Positions 28,685 to 38,131 of a stretch of DNA of 64,000 bases are shown piece by piece. Origin of the DNA: Symbiodinium sp. CCMP2592 (taxonomy: Eukaryota > Sar > Dinophyceae > Suessiales > Symbiodiniaceae); assembly GCA_905221615.1 (NCBI GenBank), contig CAJNDT010000988.1, forward strand, positions 25,001 through 89,000, in the 5' to 3' direction. The translations under genes were made by a program, and so were the position numbers. A model generated the notes under the pieces. That model did not search any database. It saw nothing but the letters and a program-made list of their open reading frames with translations, and was not told the origin of the DNA. Position 1 is the stretch's first letter. Every line of letters starts with the position of its first letter.

Positions 28685-31600
28685 ATGAACTCGGGATCAA
28701 GCCAAGATACGACAATGACTTTCGGTGCCGATGTGGCAGCGCCAGCCGTTGGTGAGTCAACAGCTGATGACACAGTGGTGCAATCCGTTGATAGCTCCAC
28801 GGAAGATGACAAAGGTCAATCTTCTGCGCTTGCCATTGCAAAGGCAGTTCCCAAGGTGAAAGCAAAGAGTCTACCAAGAGCATCTACGCCTTCGCGTCCG
28901 ACATCCACAGGTTCGAGGACGGGCAAGGCTCCAGAACGACGAGCCGAAGCGTCTGGTTTTCAGGCACCTCGGACTACGTCCAGGGCCAAGGACAAAGGAG
29001 TGAAGACCTTGGAAAAGAAGTCGAGACCATCATCTTCGAGAAGCTCTTCAGCACGATCAAGGACTTCGGCTACTCGTGGGCGTGATAAGTCCATGACATG
29101 GAATCGGATGGTTACCAATCAACCACGCGATGCTGACGATCTGGATATGACTCTGGACACTATCCCTGCACGTGGTGATGCGTCATCGGTGACCACGCCA
29201 GCCATAGCCGATGGTCCGAACGCCTATCAGGAACTGACGATTTCGCAACAGCTCGAAGCATCGAACCTTGCGCAGCAGATGTACTATCGCAGTCAGATGC
29301 AAGAGTACGAAGGAGTTGTCCAGACCCTGATGGATAAGATCAAGGAGATGCAACAAGAAGATGAAGGATCTGGGATTCGCATCGAAGAATTGGAACGACA
29401 ACGTGACCATGCATGCTTAGCCATGAGGCACATCAACAATGTCAATCAGGAGATGAAGCGAGACTATGAAGCAGCTTTGTTTCGCATGGATGAACAGAAC
29501 TCTGCTCAACAACGTCAAGCACACGCCGTTGCCGAGGAGTTGGCTCAGCAGCTACATGTGTTTCGCACGGAAGCAGCCACTAACTTTGTGCAGCTGGAGG
29601 CAAGAGCGCAAGGCGATGGTGAGCTTATGGCACGTGAGTATGAGCGTCTGACTCATGAACTTCATGAACATGCCAGAGAGAACTTGTTCCTCCGGTCGAA
29701 CACAGCAAGTTCGGAACAAGCCTTACAAGCAATGCAGGAACGATTCCACTTGGTCAAGAATCAGGAGTTGCGGGCCGTGAACGAGATCCAAGGGCTAGCT
29801 GGGAACAGCGCAGCCATTGATCAAGAACGACTTCGGCTTCGTGAACGTCTTGGTGAAGAGGAAGAGTACCGCAAAATGGCTGTGAGGAGGATGCAAGATG
29901 CAGAGGACCGACTTCATCAGAATGAAGATCATGCAAGGCGCGCATTGCCTACCTTGCACGACGAGCTGAGTGAACTCAGGAAAACACTCAAAGCACAAGA
30001 AGATCTTCAAGCGAGGACACGCAGCGAATTGGAGGCAGCACGGAACTCCAACTACCATGGCGGAGTGACACGGCCTTCGAGCATGCCCATGTCTTCGAGG
30101 ACTACTGAGTCTGGCTGGGAGCACGTAGGAAAGGAAGTAGTGCCTGCATTTTCCGTAGGAGGTGAGGTACGATCCCCTGAAATACGGTCCCCAAGTCAAG
30201 TTAGTCCAGTCGCCAAAGAGAAGTTCGCATTCTCGGAATCGGACAAGGACAAGAACCTTGCGATGGATGGAATTCCATTTACCGGTGGAAACTTCTTCAC
30301 TGGCCGCATCAAAGGTGAGGTGAATAAATCCTATTCAACGCCAATCGTGGCGGATGCAATGCCCGAGCACTACGTGCCAGGTATTAGCAGCCCAGCACAT
30401 GCGCGTTCCACGCCTAGTGCAGCCACTCTGTTTGGCATACCAAGCGGATTTCATGGGCAAAGTGATGCGGCAGCCGTGCGTGATCGACAGCTACGTGAAC
30501 TCTTGGAGGATCGCGGGATGTTGGGATCGAAGTCCACAGCATCTGCCAGCTCCTCAAGGCCTGTTGGTGTCGACGGCATCACCGCATCTACGAAGGGCAA
30601 CGACCTCATTGGTCCCCCTGTTGCCTATGACGATTCCATCCATGAAGCAAGGAGACGTCAGATCGAGAAAGAGGTCGCGGAACGGTACGAAGAGAAGATT
30701 GCCGATCTGCGAAGCGAAGTACTCAAGGCCCAGAAAGCCGAACAGCGTCTCAGAGCTGATCGTGATGAGTGGAGATTATTCGCTGAAACGATTCAGGAGG
30801 ATAATGGAGACGATGACGGTGATGAAGCTGGCGACGAGAACGGAGAGGGAGAGCATGATGAAGGAACCGGCACGGGGTATGACCCTCCAGATCCGCCTGA
30901 TGATGATGATGATAAGAAGAGAAGCGGTGGAGGCAAACTTGACCCGGATCCTGACCCTCATGCGCGTGATCCTGATGGAGACGCAGATCCTGAAGTCACA
31001 GAGGTGAGAATTTCCAGGAGGGAAGCCGATAAAGTGACCGTTCCTCCATGGCCCACTCTCACTCACCTCAACAACTGGCGATCCGTATGCACGGCCAATG
31101 TTTTAGGAGCATCAGCCGACCCAAATCATGAGGACTGGATGTTATGGCTGGCACCAGCGTTCAACCCATTCCCTGATGTCGAAGCACTGAACGATTCAGG
31201 ACACAAGAAGTTCAAGAGCGTAGACGTCAAATTGGGGATCGCCATGGTCGCAATGCTACGCGCTGGTGGTGACAAATCTGCTGACCTGTACCTGGAGGTG
31301 AACCGGAAGGCCAACGATTACATCAGCAGGCCCGAAGGGAAGATCATCAAAGGACGACAAATCATTGCGATGATGTATGAAAGTTTTCGAACGCACGATC
31401 GTCTCGACATGATCATCACTCTCGAGTATCTGGTGAAGCTCCAGTACCAAGGCGACAACAAACTTCATACGTTCAAGCAGACGTGGTTGGAAGTTCTGGG
31501 ACGGATGAGGCCAGAAGACATACCATCCAAAACAGCTCTCCGTGATTGCTTGTACAGCAAGATCAAGGACTCGCCCGCAATGAAGATGGAGTTGGGCATG

Positions 31601-34600
31601 CACTACGAACACTTGCCCTACAATCATGAAGACCGATCGTACGACAATCTGATGAAGATCATCGACCGTACCATCATGCGGAGACGAGAACAATCAAATC
31701 TCACTCAGACCCAAATTGGTTTGCGCCAGATGCTTGAGGGCAAGGATTTGCTCGCTGCACCGGCCAAGGTACCTGAGAAACCAACGCCTAACGCAGCTCC
31801 ATCCGCAAAGGTCAAGGCTTCGCCGACCAAGCCGGATAAAGCAACACCTGTACTACCTCAAAGCAAAGCGAAGAGTCATGCGAAGACCAAGCCAAAGCCC
31901 AAGAAGAAGACGAGGAGTGAGTCAGCGGACAACAGAGGCGACAAGAGCAAGAAGCAAATCCGCTGCAAGTTCCATTTCACAGATGCAGGGTGTCGAAATG
32001 GTGACAAGTGCCCATTCAGTCACTCGAAGAAGACTCCAGAGCGACCCTTTACGCCGAGGACGAGAACTCCAAGTCCGTCTGGAGGAGGAGGAAATAGGAT
32101 ATGCTACTCTTTCAAGAACACAGGCTCGTGCTCAAGAGAGAATTGTCCTTTCAAGCATGAGGCAGCAGCTACCCCAGCTCCGGAACCAAAGGCAAAAGCT
32201 AAAGCCAAATCCGAAGCAAAGGCAGCTCCAGCGAAGCCGAATGCCAAGGCCAAGGCACTCCCTGCGGCACCCGCCATCAGATTGTGCCGAAGGTGGAATC
32301 CATCAGCCCCGGCTATATGGAAGCGATCTTCAAGACAAGATGAGGAGGAGTCAGATTGTCCATCCGTTGACAGCGACGCTGATTCGGATTGTTCAACAGA
32401 CGACGAATCCTCGGGACCGACTACGTCGACCCGAAAAGAGATCAAGCGTAATGTGACATTCGCCGATGACGTGAAGTTCATTTCTTCGTGTCCTAGAAGA
32501 TCGAAGAAGGACAAGGATCGGAAGGTGAAGTACGTCGACATGGAAGCGCTTGTCAACAATGAGGATCGCGCCGTGAATTTGGAATTCGCCAAGCACAAAG
32601 CGAGATTGAGGGCACAGATCATGAGAGACATGGTTGACGACGATGATGATCAATGCGGAGATCGAGTTTCATTCGTACGAATCCCAGGAACGTCTCGGGT
32701 GGAAGAAGTTTCCTTCTACGACGGTGAGGATTCCATCGTTGAGCGTGAACTCGATGCTGCGCACAGCAAACGGATCATCAATCAAGGTGTATTCAAATGC
32801 ATGGTTCAACCAGTCATCCTCAAGAAGAAGATCAAATTTCTCATGGACACTGGGTGTGGCCATGACCTCATATCTCAGAAGAAGATCGAGAAGCATAGTC
32901 TCGAGACACTCGTGACTCCAGAGCCCATATCATTTCAGACAGCAAATGGAATCACCGATACCGATCTCGTGTCGAATTTCCAGACTGAGTCGTTCGAGGA
33001 ACCGATCAATGCTTATGTGTTGGATGACACACCGTCGGTGCTTTCCATAGGTAAGAGATGCATGAACTTCAACTACGGGTTTGTGTGGCCACCCGGAAGG
33101 GAACCATTCATGATCAACCCGCAGGGCAAGAGAATATCTCTGTTCGTGAACGGTGACATCCCGTACATTCGCGCCGGGAGTTCCAAGTCACTGGTTCATG
33201 ATGATCCGGAGGCCAAAGCGATCACCGAAATCTTCAAGGGTGTGCTAACCGCGGGTGATGTTGACGTCAGTGTCGCAGCTGCCGCTGAAGCTGCACCGAG
33301 CGAGATTGAAGCAGAAGAAGAAGGTGACGATCATGAACGACCTCCTGATCCTGAACCCCAAGAACCTCCTATAGAAGAAGTACCAGAGTCCGAGGCCGGA
33401 CGACCTCCGGACGACGACGAAGGAAAAGGAGTGGGTGAAATTCCATTGGACGGTGACGATGAGGTGATCATTGATGTGGAAGGCGACGGTGCACCGAGCC
33501 GCAAGGCCAGAGTCGGAACACTGAAAGCCGAAGCCAAGACGTTGGCACATCTGTGTACTCATCGCTACCGCAATCCATATTGCGAATCGTGCATACGCGC
33601 GAAGATGAAGCACTTGCGGACTCAACGAGGTGCGTTTCAACGTGTGATCAAACACTGGGGGGATCTCGTGACGTTCGACTTCCTCGATATGCGCAGGGCC
33701 GCCGAAGCGGGTATCGGACTCGATGATGGAGCACGTGAAGTTCTAGTCATCAGAGACATCGCCACCAAAATGATCGCAGCAATTCCCACGGCTTCAAGGA
33801 ATACTGACGAGGTCGTCATGGCCATCAGACGCCTAATGGGGAGACGCAAGATTCATATGGCGTATAGTGATGAAGCACCAGAGTTCGATTCAGCTATGGC
33901 GCAGTTGAAGATCGTGATAGATCATTCCCTTCCAGGGAAACCCAGTAACAATTCACTCGCTGAACGATCAAATCAAGAAGTGATCAACACAGTCGCAGCA
34001 TCCATGCTACACGCCGGATTACCCGCCCAATACTGGTCCTTTGCGCTGAATTGCGTGATGCAGAACCTCAACATTGAAGACGTGGAGGGCGATGGTGATT
34101 CAGCATGGAAACGAATGACTGGAAAGGACTTCGAGGGAAAAGCCATACCGCTTGGGGCCAAAGTCTTCTTCAAGCCGACGGATACAAGGCCGAAGACATA
34201 TGGCAACAAGTTCGATCCAAAGGGGATCCCAGGCATTTTTGCCGGATACATCATCACTGCTGGTCAAGGGTGGTCCAAGAAGTATCGCGTGTGGGACATG
34301 AAGGAATTTGCCAATGCGAACTTGTCGATGGACGCATCTGTTCCCAGGAAGTTGATGAGACCGTACGAGACAGAAGTTATCTACTTCCCAGAGGAGATAA
34401 CATTTCCCCTGAAAGCCGAGTACGAGAGGATGAACTCAACCATTGAGGGACTCAGGGACAACGTTGACCTCGCTGGCAAGGAGATAAAAGACGTCGATGA
34501 CGGGGACGACGGTCCGCCTGGAGGAAATGGTGGCAACGGGGATGATGATGATCAAGATGGTCTTCTTCCTCCACCGGATCCCGGAGAAGATCCTGACTTA

Positions 34601-37600
34601 CAGGACATAGATCCATCTGACATAGAGACGGAGCCGTCTGGCGAAGTCTTCAAGTCAGCAGAACATGAAGCTATTGATGCTATAGGAGACAAAAGACTCG
34701 AAGAACTAGACGAAGAGCTAGGTCTACGTGCAGCACCGCCTCCTTCTGAACCAAAGGTCACTGGGAAAGATCGGCGATCGCCCCGCGAAGTCGGTCCAAC
34801 CGGTAGACTCATCCCCGAAGGAGACATCGAAGAACCTGGAGAGATCATTAAGATCTTGAAAGAAAAGAGGTTGGCTCCTGAGGAGATTGAACATTGGAGT
34901 ACGGGGAAGAAAGGGGACGGCATTGTATATCTCACTGATGATGGTGAAGCCTGCAAGATCGATAAAAGGGGAGTTCCATACAAGATCCGAAGCGACGGTC
35001 GACGAACCCTTCCTACACGGCGACCTATCCATTCCTATTCTCCGGAAGCATGGAAGAAAATGAGCGAAGCGGAGAAGAAGGCAGCGTACAAGAAAGAAAA
35101 GCGAGACAAAGCTCGAGTTGCCAAGAAGGACCGGAAGAAGGCTGTGATAGGAAAGAAGATAGTCACCAAGATTTTGGACAACATGATCTTTCCCAAGATT
35201 GTTCCATGTGAAGAAATTGATCTGCAACTCAACGTGTCCATTGACGACGACGATGGATGGTCCTGGGCACAGTCCTATGTGGATCAATACACACAAGAGC
35301 AATTCTTGTCAGACGTCGTGCCGGCCGTTCCGGCGCATATGGTCATGGATGATAACTGGATTCCGTCTATGCCGTGTACGACTTCTCACAGAAACGTACA
35401 TCGGGAAAAGAATCGTGCAGGAGGATCATGCTTCAATGCCATGGTCACTCGACCCGTCACACGCAAAGAGATGGTCAACAATCCCAAGGCCATGGAAGCT
35501 TTCATGAAAGAATGGAAGGGATTGTGGGACCAAGAGGTGTTTGATTTCTCAACTACGCGTGAATATGACGACGTCGTCGCTGAGGCAAAGAAGAAAGGTG
35601 AGAAAGTACATATGGCGCGAGTACATGGACTGATATACGAGAAAAACTATCAGCTCAAAGAGGACGATCCTGCCAGGAAGTTCAAAGGGCGAGGTGTATT
35701 ACTTGGTGATCAGGTCAAAGATCAAAATATGGAAGCCGCGTTGTTTCAGGATTTGGGGAATTCCCCGGCTACGTTTGACGCCTCACGGTGGGCAGATTAT
35801 TACGGATGCCTTCCTGGCAACGATGTCCAGATGGCGGATGCTATCCAAGCATACATTCAGGCGAGACTATCGGGCACTCCATGTTGGGTTGAACTGCCTG
35901 CTGAAGCCTGGTATCCATCTGCGAAAAGGCATAAATTCCGTAGACCTGTGTGTCGCCTGATCAAAGCCCTATATGGACATCCTGATGCAGGAACCATGTG
36001 GGAACAACATTGCCATACCGCGGTACAGAAAGTAGGATTCAAGCCGATTGGCGACGAATGGCCATCATTGTATTTCCACCCGCAGATGAAGCTCTTACTT
36101 GTCATCTACGTGGATGATCTCAAGATGGCAGGGCCCAAAGAGAACCTGCCCAAGGGTTGGGACATGCTGCGCCAAGAACTTCGATTGGAAGAGGAAACGC
36201 CACTAGGTTTGTATCTGGGTTGTCGCATCTCCAAGGGCGAGGCAACGTTGCATGACAAAACGAAGGTGCAGACCGTTACCTACGACATGGAGACGTACCT
36301 GGACATGACAGTCAAGAAGTACTGCGACGTGACTGGGTTCGATCCGACAAAATTCAAGACGGTACCATCGCCGAGTCCGGCTGAGGAGACTAAGAATCAC
36401 CCAGCTCGCGCTCCGGCACAGTCAGGTAAAAGCCATCGATGCACGTGGTGTGGACACACCATGCCTGTTGATAAGGATGGTCGGCTTGTTCCGCCTCCAC
36501 CTATTCCCAAGGCGCCAGAGGAAGAGGAGATCAACGAGGCTAATCGCGGTGCACTTGCTCCGCAGGCAGCAAGCATTCTCATGAAATTGCTTTATGCCGC
36601 GCGCATTTGCCGCTTTGATCTTCTGCGCAGTATCAACAATCTCGCGCGCAAGATCACGAAATGGACCAAGAAGGAGGATGCTCTTCTTCATCATCTCATG
36701 GCCTATGTGCACCAGTCCAAACATCACATGATGATTGGATGGGTCGGGAACTCCTTGGAGGACTCGTCCATCGGGCTGTTTGCAGATGCGGACTATGCAG
36801 GTTGTGGAGAAAGTTTGAAATCTACCTCCGGTGCTCACTTGCACATTCAAGGTTCTCACACAAGATTTCCCTTGGCGGGACTTAGCAAAAGGCAGGGGTG
36901 CTTGAGTCATTCCACACCTGAGGCCGAGATTGTCGCGGCCGACTTTGCCATGTCACGTCTTGGATTGCCTGCTATCACGTTGTGGCAGCAGCTTGGGGGG
37001 CAAGACCCCAACTTCGTCTTCTACGACGACAACCAGACCATGATCGGGGTGATTCGCACGGGCAAGAATCCGACTATGCGTCATTTGGAACGTACCCACG
37101 GCATCTGCATTGGATGGATGCATTCTATCTTTCAGGAAGGTTACGTTTCTCTTGCCTATGAGGTCACTGCCAAGATGTCAGCGGACATACACACCAAGTC
37201 GTTCAAGGATTCTGTGTCCTGGACACATGCGTGTCAGCTCATCAACATTTTTCCGCCGGCCCTCATTGGCTCCCAAGAGATTATGGATCTGATGCGCCCT
37301 ACTCATACACAAAGCACGGATGAGAAGGGCCAACAGCATTACTCGTTCAAGAGCGAGGTGCCTTGTTTTCCTTACACGCAGACGCCGATCCTCCCTCAGG
37401 TGTTGTATCGCGCTGGATTGTCGAGTAAGGAAGGCTTGCAAGAACATGACAGTGTGGACCCCATCCTGGTTGTCAAGTTCCCGCGCATGCTGCGGGGGCC
37501 GCCTTCCGCGTTGCCGCCTGGTCGCTACCTTCGGTCGACTTGGATTCTTCGTGAAGGGCAGTGGCACCAAATGGAGGACCGTGCTGCTATCCTTGATCAA

Positions 37601-38131
37601 CCGGGCAAGTTCGACCGCTATGTGGAGCGTGCTGTGTTTCAGTACCATCCGGTACGGGGGCATTTGCGCCCAGCCGCTATTGCGGACGTCCTTGCGCCGC
37701 CGTTTTTGCCTCCTCCTGAACCGCCTTTGGGCCAGTCTTATGTGCGCGCCCTGCCCGCCAAATGGCGAGCGGTGGTTGTCACACTGGCGCGTGCCATCCA
37801 TGGGGGGTACCAGGGCTTTACATTACCTCTTTGTTTCAACGGCCAGTCCAAAAGTCAAGCCTCCCAATTCGGCTATGACCAATGGTCGTCAGTGTACGAG
37901 GATGTATGGCATGATGCGGCTGAACAGAAAAGGGAATATCAAGGGTATGATGGAGCAATTGTGCCTCACGTGGTCAACTTCGCCGAAAACAAACCCAAGG
38001 AGGGCCTGGTGATCCAATTCCTCGACCACGATGGAGGGTTGGTCCATACTTACAAGAATCCTTACAGCCGTTGGAAATACCGTATCACTATCAAAGATGC
38101 TCCAAAGGCAGTGACGGTGTGGACATTGTAG
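28685..38131 (+). CDS. Giant element copy 1 ORF1: Gag-Pol (3148 codons before frameshift)
   Basis: First in-frame ATG, 64 bases after LTR1. Domains by residue: basic Ser/Arg-rich N-terminus 1-180; long predicted coiled coil about 182-455; acidic linker; capsid-like Gag about 770-1020; two CCCH zinc fingers at 1094-1113 (CX8CX5CX3H) and 1140-1158 (CX8CX4CX3H) in place of a zinc knuckle; protease DTG with Asp 1388; integrase about 1620-1800 with a shortened HX3H-CX2C (HLCTH...CESC) and the catalytic acids in TFDFLD, YSDEAPEF and NNSLAER; reverse transcriptase with NDVQMADAIQAYIQA and YVDD at 2475-2478; RNase H with DADYAG, STPEAEIVAAD, DNQ, RHLERTHGI and SADIHTK (about 2698-2840). Integrase before RT makes it Copia-type. 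A single missing G at 38128 creates TAG at 38129-38131; copy 2 reads through here. Confidence 0.95.
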   Translation: MNSGSSQDTTMTFGADVAAPAVGESTADDTVVQSVDSSTEDDKGQSSALAIAKAVPKVKAKSLPRASTPSRPTSTGSRTGKAPERRAEASGFQAPRTTSRAKDKGVKTLEKKSRPSSSRSSSARSRTSATRGRDKSMTWNRMVTNQPRDADDLDMTLDTIPARGDASSVTTPAIADGPNAYQELTISQQLEASNLAQQMYYRSQMQEYEGVVQTLMDKIKEMQQEDEGSGIRIEELERQRDHACLAMRHINNVNQEMKRDYEAALFRMDEQNSAQQRQAHAVAEELAQQLHVFRTEAATNFVQLEARAQGDGELMAREYERLTHELHEHARENLFLRSNTASSEQALQAMQERFHLVKNQELRAVNEIQGLAGNSAAIDQERLRLRERLGEEEEYRKMAVRRMQDAEDRLHQNEDHARRALPTLHDELSELRKTLKAQEDLQARTRSELEAARNSNYHGGVTRPSSMPMSSRTTESGWEHVGKEVVPAFSVGGEVRSPEIRSPSQVSPVAKEKFAFSESDKDKNLAMDGIPFTGGNFFTGRIKGEVNKSYSTPIVADAMPEHYVPGISSPAHARSTPSAATLFGIPSGFHGQSDAAAVRDRQLRELLEDRGMLGSKSTASASSSRPVGVDGITASTKGNDLIGPPVAYDDSIHEARRRQIEKEVAERYEEKIADLRSEVLKAQKAEQRLRADRDEWRLFAETIQEDNGDDDGDEAGDENGEGEHDEGTGTGYDPPDPPDDDDDKKRSGGGKLDPDPDPHARDPDGDADPEVTEVRISRREADKVTVPPWPTLTHLNNWRSVCTANVLGASADPNHEDWMLWLAPAFNPFPDVEALNDSGHKKFKSVDVKLGIAMVAMLRAGGDKSADLYLEVNRKANDYISRPEGKIIKGRQIIAMMYESFRTHDRLDMIITLEYLVKLQYQGDNKLHTFKQTWLEVLGRMRPEDIPSKTALRDCLYSKIKDSPAMKMELGMHYEHLPYNHEDRSYDNLMKIIDRTIMRRREQSNLTQTQIGLRQMLEGKDLLAAPAKVPEKPTPNAAPSAKVKASPTKPDKATPVLPQSKAKSHAKTKPKPKKKTRSESADNRGDKSKKQIRCKFHFTDAGCRNGDKCPFSHSKKTPERPFTPRTRTPSPSGGGGNRICYSFKNTGSCSRENCPFKHEAAATPAPEPKAKAKAKSEAKAAPAKPNAKAKALPAAPAIRLCRRWNPSAPAIWKRSSRQDEEESDCPSVDSDADSDCSTDDESSGPTTSTRKEIKRNVTFADDVKFISSCPRRSKKDKDRKVKYVDMEALVNNEDRAVNLEFAKHKARLRAQIMRDMVDDDDDQCGDRVSFVRIPGTSRVEEVSFYDGEDSIVERELDAAHSKRIINQGVFKCMVQPVILKKKIKFLMDTGCGHDLISQKKIEKHSLETLVTPEPISFQTANGITDTDLVSNFQTESFEEPINAYVLDDTPSVLSIGKRCMNFNYGFVWPPGREPFMINPQGKRISLFVNGDIPYIRAGSSKSLVHDDPEAKAITEIFKGVLTAGDVDVSVAAAAEAAPSEIEAEEEGDDHERPPDPEPQEPPIEEVPESEAGRPPDDDEGKGVGEIPLDGDDEVIIDVEGDGAPSRKARVGTLKAEAKTLAHLCTHRYRNPYCESCIRAKMKHLRTQRGAFQRVIKHWGDLVTFDFLDMRRAAEAGIGLDDGAREVLVIRDIATKMIAAIPTASRNTDEVVMAIRRLMGRRKIHMAYSDEAPEFDSAMAQLKIVIDHSLPGKPSNNSLAERSNQEVINTVAASMLHAGLPAQYWSFALNCVMQNLNIEDVEGDGDSAWKRMTGKDFEGKAIPLGAKVFFKPTDTRPKTYGNKFDPKGIPGIFAGYIITAGQGWSKKYRVWDMKEFANANLSMDASVPRKLMRPYETEVIYFPEEITFPLKAEYERMNSTIEGLRDNVDLAGKEIKDVDDGDDGPPGGNGGNGDDDDQDGLLPPPDPGEDPDLQDIDPSDIETEPSGEVFKSAEHEAIDAIGDKRLEELDEELGLRAAPPPSEPKVTGKDRRSPREVGPTGRLIPEGDIEEPGEIIKILKEKRLAPEEIEHWSTGKKGDGIVYLTDDGEACKIDKRGVPYKIRSDGRRTLPTRRPIHSYSPEAWKKMSEAEKKAAYKKEKRDKARVAKKDRKKAVIGKKIVTKILDNMIFPKIVPCEEIDLQLNVSIDDDDGWSWAQSYVDQYTQEQFLSDVVPAVPAHMVMDDNWIPSMPCTTSHRNVHREKNRAGGSCFNAMVTRPVTRKEMVNNPKAMEAFMKEWKGLWDQEVFDFSTTREYDDVVAEAKKKGEKVHMARVHGLIYEKNYQLKEDDPARKFKGRGVLLGDQVKDQNMEAALFQDLGNSPATFDASRWADYYGCLPGNDVQMADAIQAYIQARLSGTPCWVELPAEAWYPSAKRHKFRRPVCRLIKALYGHPDAGTMWEQHCHTAVQKVGFKPIGDEWPSLYFHPQMKLLLVIYVDDLKMAGPKENLPKGWDMLRQELRLEEETPLGLYLGCRISKGEATLHDKTKVQTVTYDMETYLDMTVKKYCDVTGFDPTKFKTVPSPSPAEETKNHPARAPAQSGKSHRCTWCGHTMPVDKDGRLVPPPPIPKAPEEEEINEANRGALAPQAASILMKLLYAARICRFDLLRSINNLARKITKWTKKEDALLHHLMAYVHQSKHHMMIGWVGNSLEDSSIGLFADADYAGCGESLKSTSGAHLHIQGSHTRFPLAGLSKRQGCLSHSTPEAEIVAADFAMSRLGLPAITLWQQLGGQDPNFVFYDDNQTMIGVIRTGKNPTMRHLERTHGICIGWMHSIFQEGYVSLAYEVTAKMSADIHTKSFKDSVSWTHACQLINIFPPALIGSQEIMDLMRPTHTQSTDEKGQQHYSFKSEVPCFPYTQTPILPQVLYRAGLSSKEGLQEHDSVDPILVVKFPRMLRGPPSALPPGRYLRSTWILREGQWHQMEDRAAILDQPGKFDRYVERAVFQYHPVRGHLRPAAIADVLAPPFLPPPEPPLGQSYVRALPAKWRAVVVTLARAIHGGYQGFTLPLCFNGQSKSQASQFGYDQWSSVYEDVWHDAAEQKREYQGYDGAIVPHVVNFAENKPKEGLVIQFLDHDGGLVHTYKNPYSRWKYRITIKDAPKAVTVWTL

